The notes under the pieces are model-generated. The model ran no database searches and was not told the origin of the DNA. It saw only the letters and a program-made list of their open reading frames with translations. This document shows, piece after piece, positions 8,565-17,325 of a stretch of DNA of 64,000 bases. The position numbers and the translations under genes are program-made. Where the stretch lies: assembly GCA_050734135.1 (NCBI GenBank), contig JBOHUG010000072.1, positions 9,462-73,461 on the forward strand. Direction: 5' to 3'. The DNA comes from Bog-877 sp050734135. GTDB lineage: Bacteria > Chloroflexota > Dormibacteria > Aeolococcales > Bog-877. Every line of letters begins with the position of its first letter. The stretch's first letter is position 1.

Positions 8565-10148
8565 TCAGACCGCCATCTCCGCGAACCGCTGCACCAGCGC
8601 CTTCTTGGAGACCTTGCCGAAAGCTGACAGCGGGAAGGTTTCCATCAGCTCTAGGCGCTCGGGCAGCTTGTATTTCGCGACGCCGAGCTGGAGCAGGTGG
8701 CTCTTGAGGTCATCGAGCGAAGGGGGCTGGCGATCCTGGGAGATCACGCAGGCGCACATCCGCTCCCCTAAGACAGGGTCTGGAAGGGGGATGCACGCCG
8801 CATCCCGGACCGCGGGGTGGGTGAGGATCAGGTTCTCGACCTCCTCTGCGCTGATCTTCTCTCCGCCTCGGTTGATCAGATCCTTGATCCGCCCCTCCAC
8901 GAGATAGGCCCCCGACGGATGGCGGCGCATCAGGTCACCCGACCGATAGAAGCCGTCGGGAGTGAAGACGCGCTGGTTGTAATCAGCAGCCCGGTAGTAC
9001 CCCCGCAGGGTGTAGGGACCCCGCACGGTCAGCTCCCCCACCTCGCCGTCCGCGACTGGCTGTCCCTCCTCGTCGGTCAGGCGGACTTCGTCGTCGGGGG
9101 AGACGGGGGTGCCCACCGATTCCAGGCGAACCTCTTCGGGGTCGTTTCGATCGGTGAAGAAGAGGGTCCCCTCACTCATCCCGAAGTTCTCCTGGACAAA
9201 GGCGTTGGGGAAGATCCGGGCCATCCGCCGGCGCACCTCCGGCTGCAGCCGCTGGCCACCGGACTGAAGGAGCTCGACCGTGGTCAGATCGCAGGATTCG
9301 GCGAGAGGGTCCGCCAGCCAGCGAATGTAGAGCGCCGGAACGGCGGCGACGTGGGTGACCCGGTGGCGCTCGACGGCGGTCAGGACATCGCTGGCCCGGG
9401 TGCTGGCCCCGAGCACAACGACTCCTCCTGCAAGGAACACCCCCTGGGCGCCGGGGCAGGCCAGCGGCATGTTGTGGGCCAGCGGCAGCACGCAGAGCTG
9501 CACCGTCCTGTCCGAGATCGCTTGGGCCCGCACCGCCATTTGGGTGTTGTACACGTAATCGTTGTGGATCCGCGGGATGAGCTTGGGAATCCCAGTTGTT
9601 CCCCCCGAAAGCAACAGAACGCAGGGGTCCATCGGGTCCGCGCGCAGTGGCGGCGGCGGCGGCGCCGGAACAGCACCGGGTTGGGTCAACTCATCCAAGC
9701 CGACGACCAGCCGCAGGCAGTCGTTGTCGGCTTGCACCGCCTGCCCCAACTCCGCGGTCGCACCGAAGTAAGCCGAGGCATCCGCCAGACGCACGTAATG
9801 TTCGATCTCGTGCCGGCGGTGCGCGGCCAGGGCCATGATCGGGATGACCCCGAGACGCTGAAGTGCGAAGTACAACTCCAGAAATTGAGGGCAGTTGGGG
9901 AGGTGGACCACAACTCGATCCAGGGGCCGGAGCCCGCGGTGCCAGAGCTCCGCCGCCAGCCGGTCCGCCTCCCACTGCAACTCGGCGTAGGTGATGGTCT
10001 GTTCACCCCAGATGACCGCCGTCCGAGTCGCGAACTTGGAGAAGGCTTCACGGAAGACCTCGTCAAGGGTCCGGTCTTGCCAATATCCAGCAGCCCGGTA
10101 GCGCGCCTGGAACTCCTCTGGGAAGGGAACCACTCCGTCGACAGGCAC
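8565..10148 (-). CDS. Aryl-acid AMP ligase (EntE/DhbE-like)
   Basis: A 527-residue adenylate-forming enzyme. The AMP-binding P-loop reads LLSGGTTGIPKLIPR, followed by PLAHNMPLACPG (the EntE-type HN motif), QENFGMSEG (A5), FYRSGDL (A7), GRIKDLINRGGEKIS (A8) and the catalytic Lys region GKVSKKALVQR. Together these resemble 2,3-dihydroxybenzoate/salicylate-AMP ligases. No carrier protein or siderophore genes are near, so a catabolic role as an aryl-CoA ligase is more likely. The GTG start has GGGGAGA 11 bases upstream. It follows the TrmB-like regulator by 112 bases on the same strand and probably shares its transcript. Confidence 0.82.
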   Translation of the reverse strand: MPVDGVVPFPEEFQARYRAAGYWQDRTLDEVFREAFSKFATRTAVIWGEQTITYAELQWEADRLAAELWHRGLRPLDRVVVHLPNCPQFLELYFALQRLGVIPIMALAAHRRHEIEHYVRLADASAYFGATAELGQAVQADNDCLRLVVGLDELTQPGAVPAPPPPPLRADPMDPCVLLLSGGTTGIPKLIPRIHNDYVYNTQMAVRAQAISDRTVQLCVLPLAHNMPLACPGAQGVFLAGGVVVLGASTRASDVLTAVERHRVTHVAAVPALYIRWLADPLAESCDLTTVELLQSGGQRLQPEVRRRMARIFPNAFVQENFGMSEGTLFFTDRNDPEEVRLESVGTPVSPDDEVRLTDEEGQPVADGEVGELTVRGPYTLRGYYRAADYNQRVFTPDGFYRSGDLMRRHPSGAYLVEGRIKDLINRGGEKISAEEVENLILTHPAVRDAACIPLPDPVLGERMCACVISQDRQPPSLDDLKSHLLQLGVAKYKLPERLELMETFPLSAFGKVSKKALVQRFAEMAV

Positions 10149-10260
10149 CAGTACTAGATTCTCCCCATCCCGACGCTTTACGGCAGACCGCCGATCGGCG
10201 GAAGGACCGGTCGGCGCCGGACACGGTCCCTACTCCAGTTGGTAGATTAACGCCGCCAGA

Positions 10261-11115
10261 TCAGCCGGTCTCGCCTTCGAGGTCCTCGATCCCTTCCTCG
10301 GCACCGAATTCGGTGAGGCTGACCAGCCCGGGGCCGTACTGTTCTTCGAGTTCAGCCGGGAAGTCGGCGTAGATCCGCTGGACGAACAGGTCGTGACGGA
10401 TGTAGGTCTTGACCAGGCTTGCCAGGAGTGGACTGTCGGCGTAGAACCCATCGTCCAGCTGTCCATCTCGCGAGAGCACCCAGAGGCCCCATCGGGAGTC
10501 GACCACCACCGCCAGATGGCGCACGTCGCGGGAGGCATAGAGGGTACCGTCGGTGCTGGCATGGCGGACCACCCGCCCCGGCGGCGCGGCGAACGGCAGC
10601 GCCCCGAAGTGCACGAGCACGAACTCGACACCCCGTGTCACCGCCTGCTCCACCGCTTGGGCCAGCGGCTTCAGCTCGTTGCGGCGGGCGTGCAGATAGA
10701 CCCGCTTGGAGGCTCCTTCGATTGCCTCGCGAGCCCTCCCCAATCCGGCATCGATGCTCTGCAGGTGCTTGACCGCCAACCCGGTCGAATCGTCGGCGCC
10801 CAGCGGGAGATACTCCAAGCTGGTCCGCGCCCGCTCCAAACGGCGCCGGAAATCCCGCTCCAAACGGCTCAGTAGCTCCTGGGGCGGGACCGCTGCGTAC
10901 CGTGCCGGGTGGTCACTAACTTGCGCCGCGGCGCCACGCTCGACCAGGCGGTGCAGGGTCTCGTACACCTTGGGTTGGGGCACGCCGGTGTTGTTGGAGA
11001 TCCGGTATCCGGTCCCTCCCCCGGCGGTCAACAGTCCCACGTAGGTGCGGGCTTCGTAGGTGGAGAAACCGAGGCGGACCAGTTCCTCCGCCACGACCCG
11101 GTGTTCGCTTGCCAT
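10261..11115 (-). CDS. TrmB family transcriptional regulator
   Basis: A 284-residue regulator. Residues 1-75 form a winged helix typical of TrmB (LVRLGFSTYEARTYVGLL, then PQPKVYETLHRLVERG). Residues 85-110 look like a coiled-coil linker. The C-terminal part (LHARRNELKPLAQAVEQAVTRGVEFVLVHFG) resembles the phospholipase-D-like effector domain of this family. The ATG at 11115 is chosen because AGGAGT lies nine bases upstream; the frame extends three codons further. It diverges from an amidohydrolase gene, and a TCCCTA/TAGGGA inverted repeat lies in the shared intergenic region. It is the best candidate for controlling the whole 4.4-25.7 kb island. The ligand is unknown. Confidence 0.85.
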   Translation of the reverse strand: MASEHRVVAEELVRLGFSTYEARTYVGLLTAGGGTGYRISNNTGVPQPKVYETLHRLVERGAAAQVSDHPARYAAVPPQELLSRLERDFRRRLERARTSLEYLPLGADDSTGLAVKHLQSIDAGLGRAREAIEGASKRVYLHARRNELKPLAQAVEQAVTRGVEFVLVHFGALPFAAPPGRVVRHASTDGTLYASRDVRHLAVVVDSRWGLWVLSRDGQLDDGFYADSPLLASLVKTYIRHDLFVQRIYADFPAELEEQYGPGLVSLTEFGAEEGIEDLEGETG

Positions 11116-11196
11116 CGAAATCAACTCCTGAACTCCGGCTCGGCACCGTGTGACCCTCCGCCGGGTGCTGGTTCAGGTCGGAAACCGCTCAGACCC

Positions 11197-11226
11197 TCCC
11201 TACGGCGGAGAGTAATATCATAGGGA
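11197..11226. promoter_or_regulatory. Inverted repeat between trmB-like gene and amidohydrolase
   Basis: TCCCTA (11197-11202) and TAGGGA (11221-11226) form a perfect inverted repeat 18 bases apart. Within it the minus strand carries a TATGAT -10-like box (11222-11217) followed by ATTACTCTCC, similar to the sequence after the -10 boxes at 4.41 kb and 20.83 kb. It is a plausible binding site for the TrmB-like regulator. Confidence 0.4.
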
Positions 11227-11279
11227 CTCGTCCCGCCTGTTCGGTGTCTCTGAGGTTCGCGGATCGGGAGGGTGGATTC

Positions 11280-12272
11280 ATGATCATCGACGCCTATGCG
11301 CACGTGTTCCCGGAGACCCTGATCGACTCCGTCGGCGAGGTCCGTCCGGGGGCGGAGTTGCAGGCCCTTCGGCAGCAGAGCGCCTACCTGCGGAAACCGG
11401 ATCCGCGCATCGCCTACATGGATTCCCATGGGTTCGACATCCAGGTGCTCGTGCTGGCACGTCCCCCGGTGTGGTTGGGGATGGAGAGAAATGATGTTCA
11501 TCGCCTAACGGTCGTCGCCAACGACTCGATCGCGGCGTTCGCCGCCACTCACCCTGACCGGTTCATCGGAGTTGGGGTGCTACCGGTCATCGACCCATTC
11601 ATGATGGCCGAGTTGGAACGCCTCCACTCGGTGCTCGGTCTGCGCGGGGTGCTGATCTTTTCCAACATCGACGGCGAGCCGATCGACGACGAATCGATGT
11701 GGCCGCTCTACGAGCGGGCGAGCGCGCTAGACCTGCCGATCTGGATCCATCCCCAGCACGCGCCGCTTCACCCGTGGATCCGGCGCGACCTGATGGATCG
11801 CATGGTGGCGTGGCCGTTCGACACCACCTTGGCGATGCTCCGTCTAGTCCTGGGCGGGGTGATGGATCGCTTCCCCACCCTCAAAGTCGTGACCCACCAT
11901 ATGGGTGGGATGGTGCCGTACTACGCCAAGCGAATCGAGTCTTTTGCCAATGAGATGGTTCCCGAATACTCAGGGCTGGGAATGGCCGACCAGAGTGCGA
12001 AGCTGACCACTCCGGTGCTCGCCCAGTTGCAGCGCTTCTACAACGACAGCGTCAGTAACGGATCGCCCTCAGCCCTTGCCTGCGCTCTCGATTTCTTCGG
12101 GTCAGAGCACATCCTCTTCGGCACCGACTTTCCCTTCGGACCGGATCACGGTGAACGGTGGCCGGTGGAGGAACTGGACTTAATACAAAAAGCCGAAATC
12201 CCAACTGGCGATAAGGAGAACATCCTCTTCCGCAACGCTCAACTCCTGCTCCATCTCACGCCGACCACTTGA
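11280..12272 (+). CDS. Amidohydrolase family 2 protein (ACMSD-like)
   Basis: A 330-residue amidohydrolase-2 protein closer to the ACMSD/resorcylate decarboxylase branch. It has HPDRFIGVGVLPVID, IHPQHAPLHPW, the HHMGGMVPYYAKRI segment and LFGTDFPFG with the late Asp. The usual HxH at the N terminus is replaced by DAYAHVF, so the first metal His is absent. This could change the metal site or mean a second His acts instead. The start at 11280 (ATG) is preceded by GGGAGGG; the frame extends 12 codons upstream without support. It diverges from the TrmB-like gene and converges with the CocE-like gene, ending six bases before it. Confidence 0.85.
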   Translation: MIIDAYAHVFPETLIDSVGEVRPGAELQALRQQSAYLRKPDPRIAYMDSHGFDIQVLVLARPPVWLGMERNDVHRLTVVANDSIAAFAATHPDRFIGVGVLPVIDPFMMAELERLHSVLGLRGVLIFSNIDGEPIDDESMWPLYERASALDLPIWIHPQHAPLHPWIRRDLMDRMVAWPFDTTLAMLRLVLGGVMDRFPTLKVVTHHMGGMVPYYAKRIESFANEMVPEYSGLGMADQSAKLTTPVLAQLQRFYNDSVSNGSPSALACALDFFGSEHILFGTDFPFGPDHGERWPVEELDLIQKAEIPTGDKENILFRNAQLLLHLTPTT

Positions 12273-12278
12273 GCGACC

Positions 12279-14045
12279 TCAATCGCGCGGCCGGTCGGCT
12301 GGCGCACTCTTGACGCTGCGAAAGCGTGCCAGCGGTAGCGGGCCAACGGCCGGAGGGAGTTCGCCGCCGGAGAGAAATGTCCCCAGATAGTTCCCGGAGG
12401 TGATGGGGAGCAGCAAGGCAGACGGGTGATCCTCGCTGTGATGCACCTGAACTAGGGACGCGGTGGGGCGCTGCAGGTGGCCATACCCCGCCCCGCGGAT
12501 CGCGTCCGGGGGCGGTTCGTCGTCGGCCACTTTTATCCGGAGTCCGATCCGCTCGCCGGGATGAAGGCAGCGCGCCCCGGGAGTCAGTGGAATCGACAGC
12601 GCGACCACTTCTCCGGGCCGTAGCAGCTGGCGTTGGGACAGGGTCGGATGAGGTTGCCACGGCCGCGACTGGGTTTCATCGAGAGCTCTCATGCTGGCGC
12701 GGAGCCAGCCTCGGGTCAACTCCTCCTCCCCTCCGTCCTCCAGGCGGCTGAACACCGAGGCCGTCACCAGCGCGTCTGTGTCAGTGGTGCTGAGGTGGAG
12801 TTGCAGCACCATCGGGCCCAGGACCTCCGTCTGCTCCACCAAGCGGGGGCTCAGAAAAACCGCCTCGCCGTGGCCGAACGGTGAATCTTCGAAGGTGGTG
12901 TAAAGCTCTCCCGGCCAGAGCTCATGCTCGCTGAGAAGACCACCCTCGTGCAGCATGAAGGGGGTCCACGTCGTCTCCGGCAGTGGCCACGTGGCAACTG
13001 AGCGCCAGGCACCGGTGCCGGGAAGGAACAGTCGGATCGGGGACTCATCCATGAAACCAGTGTCATTGCCAAGCAGCCAGTGGTCGAACCAGCGCAGAGC
13101 TTCCCAGTGCAACTGATAGAAGGGTCGGTCCAGATAGAGCCCGGGACCGATCAACATCTTCTTGGGCCCGCGCCACTGTTCCCAGCTCCGGAAGGCCCCC
13201 GGCAAGTGAAGGCCGAAGAGCCCCCAGCAAGCGCCCAGGTAGGCGGGGACTTCCGTGTTGTGGAAATCGACGCGGCGATCCTGGTAGAAGGGACCGTCGA
13301 GCGGTTGCAGCAGAATATCGGCGACGACGGCCTCGGCACCGTCGGGAGCCCGCAAGCACTGCACTAGCCCCGGGATCTCAGCGACTTCCTCATCTCGCAG
13401 AGCTTCTGCTATCGCGGCACGGAACGCCTCTTCTCCGTGTTCACGGCGGTACCAACTGTGATACCGAACGGCATCGAATTTATCCTTCCACTGCAGCAGG
13501 AAGCGTTGGGACAGGATTCCGCCGTGGTACCACATGTCACGGAAGAAATCGGTCAAGCCAAAAGGGGCAAAAATAGCAGCCAGTGCTGGTGGGCGAAGCA
13601 TCGCCACCCGGAGCTGGATGGAGGCGAAGTAAGAAATACCGAACATCCCCACCTTGCCGTCGCACCAAGGCTGGTTGGCCAGCCACTCGATGGCCTCGAC
13701 GGTATCTTCCACTTCGCGAGGACCCATCAATTGGAACTCTCCGCTGGAGGCACCCGTGCCCCGAACGTTGAGGACCGCCTGGGCATAGCCACGGCGAGCA
13801 AAGAATCCGGGATCCCCAGCCTCGATCCATCCTCGCTGGTAACTGAAACCGGCAGGTCGGATGGGGGCAGTCTGATACTCATTGTTGTACGGATGAACAC
13901 TGAGGAGCGCTGGCACTGGTTGAGCGGTATCCGGTCGGAAGAGAGTGCCGACCAACTGTTCGCCGTCGCTCAAGGGAATGGAGAACCCGCGGACCTCACG
14001 CACTGCGAAGCGTCTCGATGAGGTCTGCCAATTAGTGCCGAACAT
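12279..14045 (-). CDS. CocE/NonD-type serine hydrolase (S15 family)
   Basis: A 588-residue a/b-hydrolase of the X-Pro dipeptidyl-peptidase S15 family. The N-terminal domain has GTGASSGEF and the nucleophile elbow GISYFAS. A cap region follows, and the C-terminal jelly-roll domain (from about residue 340) ends with HHSEDHPSALLLPI, usual for this family. No signal peptide is seen, so it is cytoplasmic. Relatives hydrolyse esters or amides such as cocaine or acyl peptides. The ATG at 14045 is preceded by GGAGGT; upstream residues in the same frame are Arg/Trp-rich and not family-like. It follows the ThDP enzyme by 22 bases, as the last gene of the first Liv operon. Confidence 0.88.
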   Translation of the reverse strand: MFGTNWQTSSRRFAVREVRGFSIPLSDGEQLVGTLFRPDTAQPVPALLSVHPYNNEYQTAPIRPAGFSYQRGWIEAGDPGFFARRGYAQAVLNVRGTGASSGEFQLMGPREVEDTVEAIEWLANQPWCDGKVGMFGISYFASIQLRVAMLRPPALAAIFAPFGLTDFFRDMWYHGGILSQRFLLQWKDKFDAVRYHSWYRREHGEEAFRAAIAEALRDEEVAEIPGLVQCLRAPDGAEAVVADILLQPLDGPFYQDRRVDFHNTEVPAYLGACWGLFGLHLPGAFRSWEQWRGPKKMLIGPGLYLDRPFYQLHWEALRWFDHWLLGNDTGFMDESPIRLFLPGTGAWRSVATWPLPETTWTPFMLHEGGLLSEHELWPGELYTTFEDSPFGHGEAVFLSPRLVEQTEVLGPMVLQLHLSTTDTDALVTASVFSRLEDGGEEELTRGWLRASMRALDETQSRPWQPHPTLSQRQLLRPGEVVALSIPLTPGARCLHPGERIGLRIKVADDEPPPDAIRGAGYGHLQRPTASLVQVHHSEDHPSALLLPITSGNYLGTFLSGGELPPAVGPLPLARFRSVKSAPADRPRD

Positions 14046-14067
14046 CGTCTGACCTCCGTCTCGCCCG

Positions 14068-15723
14068 CTAAGGGCGGATCTGCTCGACTGGAACCTCCAC
14101 CACCTGAACCCGGTCTTGGGCCAGGCCGTCCTCCACCGCCTCGGCGACCTCTGCTGCGGTGCCGGCCACGACCGCACTGGCGCCGTACGCTCGGGCCACC
14201 CCAACGTGATCGATTCCCGCCAGTTCCGTACCCGGGTGCACCCTCGGGTCGTGGGCTAGAGCAAGGTGATTTTCAATGGCTCGCTTGACCGCCAGATAAC
14301 CGCCGTTGTCGACGACGACGACCACCACCGGAGCCTTCTGCACAACCGCCGTCCAGAGTGCCTGGATGGAGAAGTGAAGACTCCCATCGCCCACTATCAA
14401 GACGACCGGTCGCTCGGGGCTGGCCAGCTTGGCGCCTACCGCCGCCGGCACTCCCCAGCCCAGCGAACCGCCGCTGCTGCGCCAGATCTCGCCATCCTCG
14501 GGGACCCCGCCGTAACGGAAGAGGGCGCGCGAGGCGCGGACCCCCTCGTCGAGAAGGATGGTGCCTCGGGGCAGAACTCGGCTCAGCTCGGCAACGACCT
14601 CGGCCACCGCCATCGGTTTTCGGCCTCGTAAGCCTTCCAGCTCAGCAGCGACAGTCGCCGTGCGCGCTTCTCGTAGGCGAGCCAGCGACTTGATCCGCTC
14701 CGATCCGGCCAGGTCGCGGGACGCTTGGCTGCGAAACCGGCTGCTCAGCCCCTCCAGCACCGCCTGGGGGTCGCCCACAACCCCGATCTCGGTCGGTTGT
14801 CGCCGACCCACCTCGGCTGCATTGGGGTGAATGTGTATCAGGCCCGCCCCCGAGGGCAGCTTGGGCCGGAGTCGCTTTGAGAAGGGGTAGAAGACCCGGC
14901 TGCCGACGGCCAGAACCAGATCGCAGCTTTCCAGGACAGCTGGCTCTTCCCCATACACTCCTAGGAAGTTGGGGGAGGACGCCGGGAACGAGAAGGCCGC
15001 CAGATCGGTAAGGTCAGCCGCCAACACCGGCAATCCCAGCTGGGTCGCGAGTTCCAGCGCCGCAGCGGTAGCCGAAACCGCCGCGGTGCCCAGCACCATC
15101 ACAGGGCTCCGAGCTACCCGGAGGCGCTCGGCGATCGCACCCAGCTCATCTGGTTGGGGCGCGAGCGCTGAAGCCGCGTGACGCACTCCCGGGAGGCTTC
15201 GCACATCCCAGGGGTCGGGTAGCTGCGCCCCCAGCAGGTCCTCTGGCACTGCCAGGTAGGCGGTCCCGCGAGGCTGGGTGGTGGCCGCCAGCAGAGCTCG
15301 GGCCAGGTCAGCTGGAATCTGCTCCGCCGTCAGACTCTGCCAGGCGCTCTTGGTGAACGGCCGGAGCAGGGAAGCGAGCTCGGGGAACGAGCAGAACCCA
15401 GACTCGGAAAGCACGTCCCGGTCCTTGTGACCGGCGGTCAGCACCACCGGGATGCCGTCGCGGGAAGAGTTGAAGAGCTGGCTCATTCCGTTCATCGTCC
15501 CGACGGTGGTGTGGAGCCCGACCACGCCGGGACTGCCCGAGGCTCTGGCGTAGCCGTCGGCCATGGCGACCGCTACCCCCTCGTGCAGCGCCAGCACGTA
15601 GCGGATGGCTCCATCGGCACGCAGCGCTTCCAGCAAAGGCGCCTCGGTAGAACCTGGCAAGCCGAAGAAGGTGTCCACTCCGCACGCGCGCAGGGTGGCG
15701 ACGAATGCGTCGGCCGCCTTCAT
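14068..15723 (-). CDS. ThDP-dependent decarboxylase (benzoylformate decarboxylase-like)
   Basis: A 551-residue thiamine diphosphate enzyme with the three domains of the acetolactate synthase/benzoylformate decarboxylase group. The N-terminal domain has FFGLPGST and the cofactor-activating Glu in ALHEGVAVAMADGYARASG. The middle Rossmann domain has MVLGTAAVS. The C-terminal ThDP motif starts GDGSLHF and ends near DNGGY. Its ATG overlaps the stop of livF by four bases, so it belongs to the transport operon. A 2-oxo acid decarboxylase acting on the imported compound is likely. The exact keto acid cannot be assigned. Confidence 0.85.
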   Translation of the reverse strand: MKAADAFVATLRACGVDTFFGLPGSTEAPLLEALRADGAIRYVLALHEGVAVAMADGYARASGSPGVVGLHTTVGTMNGMSQLFNSSRDGIPVVLTAGHKDRDVLSESGFCSFPELASLLRPFTKSAWQSLTAEQIPADLARALLAATTQPRGTAYLAVPEDLLGAQLPDPWDVRSLPGVRHAASALAPQPDELGAIAERLRVARSPVMVLGTAAVSATAAALELATQLGLPVLAADLTDLAAFSFPASSPNFLGVYGEEPAVLESCDLVLAVGSRVFYPFSKRLRPKLPSGAGLIHIHPNAAEVGRRQPTEIGVVGDPQAVLEGLSSRFRSQASRDLAGSERIKSLARLREARTATVAAELEGLRGRKPMAVAEVVAELSRVLPRGTILLDEGVRASRALFRYGGVPEDGEIWRSSGGSLGWGVPAAVGAKLASPERPVVLIVGDGSLHFSIQALWTAVVQKAPVVVVVVDNGGYLAVKRAIENHLALAHDPRVHPGTELAGIDHVGVARAYGASAVVAGTAAEVAEAVEDGLAQDRVQVVEVPVEQIRP

Positions 15724-16496
15724 CGGGTTGCGCTCCGTCCCGACAGTGCCTGAGCGGCAGTGCGCCCAAGGAAGATCTCACGCATGTTGGGGTCGACGAG
15801 AACATCGGCAGCCGGGGCAGATAGCGCAACCTGTCCCCGCACCAGCAAATACGCCCAGTCAGAGACCTCCAGGGCCGCCACCGCCTTCTGCTCGACCAGC
15901 AGGATCGACTTGCCGAGCTGGCTCAAAGGACGCACCTGCTCATGGAGTACTACCCGGGACATTTCCACCGTCAGGCTGGCGGTGGGCTCGTCGAGGATCA
16001 ACACCTTGGGGTCGAACATCAGCACCCGAGCTATCGCCGTCATCTTGCGCTCGCCGCCGCTGAGAGTGTCAGCACTGCGGCGAAGTTTGGTCTTCAGCGG
16101 GGGGAATATTTGCAGCACCTCTTCAACCCTTCGCTGCCTGTCAGCTCGATTGAGCAGGTAACCACCCATCTCCAGATTCTCCAGAACCGTGAGGGAGTCG
16201 AAGACGTCATCCAGTTGCGGCACATAGCCAATCCCGAGGCTCGCCAGCTTTTCGAGCGGCACCCCGGTGACGTCGTGTCCCTCGAGAAACACCTGCCCGG
16301 AGATGACCCGGGCGATCCCCAGCATGGCCTTCAGCAGAGTGCTCTTCCCGGCGCCGTTGGGACCGGCAACCGCGACCACCTGACCCTTGGGGACCTCCAG
16401 GGTCACGCCCGAAACTACCGTGATGTCACCGTAGCCGGCGACCAGATCCTGCACCGCCATGGCTGGCGCCACCGCGACGCCGCTAGCCGACGACAT
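15720..16496 (-). CDS. Liv-type ABC transporter ATP-binding protein LivF (system 1)
   Basis: A 258-residue ATPase of a branched-chain amino acid-type (HAAT) importer. It shows Walker A GPNGAGKST, the LivF-specific GIGYVPQLDDVF, signature LSGGERKM and Walker B VLILDEPTASL. The ATG at 16496 lies inside the end of livG (14-bp overlap), with GGAGGT 11 bases upstream; the frame extends 15 codons more without a better site. It forms the ATPase pair with the LivG protein next to it. Confidence 0.9.
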   Translation of the reverse strand: MSSASGVAVAPAMAVQDLVAGYGDITVVSGVTLEVPKGQVVAVAGPNGAGKSTLLKAMLGIARVISGQVFLEGHDVTGVPLEKLASLGIGYVPQLDDVFDSLTVLENLEMGGYLLNRADRQRRVEEVLQIFPPLKTKLRRSADTLSGGERKMTAIARVLMFDPKVLILDEPTASLTVEMSRVVLHEQVRPLSQLGKSILLVEQKAVAALEVSDWAYLLVRGQVALSAPAADVLVDPNMREIFLGRTAAQALSGRSATR

Positions 16497-17325
16497 AGGC
16501 GTCCTGCACCTCCCGTCGGGTTCGCAGCTCAGCCATCTCACCCCGGGCGATGATCCTGCCCCACGCCATCACCAGCACCTCGGAACAGATCCGCTCGACG
16601 GTGTCCAGCTCATGCTCGATCAACACCAGGGTCAAACCGCTGGCCCGCAGCGCCACGAACTGCTCCTCTAGCTGATGGGTGAGTCGTGAGTTGAGACCGG
16701 CCATCGGCTCGTCCAGCAGCAGGACCTTCGGTTTCATCATCAGAGCCCGCATGATCTCGACGGCACGGCGCTGGCCGCCGCTCAGGGTGCGGGCGCGATC
16801 GTTGGCCTTCTCCGCCATCCCAAAGGTGTTCAGCATCGACTGCGCGCGCTCGACAATCTCTGCCTCGTTGGGACCCCAGTAGCGCCGGCCGAGCAGCACC
16901 CCGAGCGGGGTGAGGGCACGATGCCCCGGGACCGCCACTAGCAGGTTCTCCAGGGTGGTGAGTCCGTCGAAGACCCGGGCGATCTGAAAGGTCCGCACTA
17001 GCCCAAGTTGAGCCCTGCGGTGCATCGGAACCGAGGTGATATCCGAGCCCTCAAATCGCACCCGGCCTGCGGTCGAAGTGGTGAATCCGCTGATTACGCC
17101 CAGCACCGTCGACTTCCCGGCGCCATTGGGACCGATGATCCCGGTGATCGACTGAGGGCTCACCGCAAACGACACCCCATCGACGGCGCGCACTCCGCCG
17201 TACTGCTTGACCAGGTCGGTCACCTGGAGCTGGCCTCTCTCTGGATCGCCCGGATCCGACGCGACCCCGATCCCGGACGGGGACGCCGCACCCAAGGTCG
17301 CTCCCGGTTCTCTCCCTCCGATCAT
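16483..17325 (-). CDS. Liv-type ABC transporter ATP-binding protein LivG (system 1)
   Basis: A 280-residue ATPase with Walker A GPNGAGKST, the LivG-type LVRTFQIARVF, signature LSGGQRRAVEI and Walker B LLLDEPMAGLN. The C terminus ends with EVQDAYVVG, usual for LivG. About 30 residues before the ATPase domain are Gly/Pro-rich and may mean the true start lies further in. It overlaps livM by four bases and livF by 14. Confidence 0.9.
   Translation of the reverse strand: MIGGREPGATLGAASPSGIGVASDPGDPERGQLQVTDLVKQYGGVRAVDGVSFAVSPQSITGIIGPNGAGKSTVLGVISGFTTSTAGRVRFEGSDITSVPMHRRAQLGLVRTFQIARVFDGLTTLENLLVAVPGHRALTPLGVLLGRRYWGPNEAEIVERAQSMLNTFGMAEKANDRARTLSGGQRRAVEIMRALMMKPKVLLLDEPMAGLNSRLTHQLEEQFVALRASGLTLVLIEHELDTVERICSEVLVMAWGRIIARGEMAELRTRREVQDAYVVG

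Noticed and set aside
8817..10157. Long plus-strand open frame of 446 codons
   Set aside because: Antisense shadow of the AMP ligase, typical for high-GC sequence.
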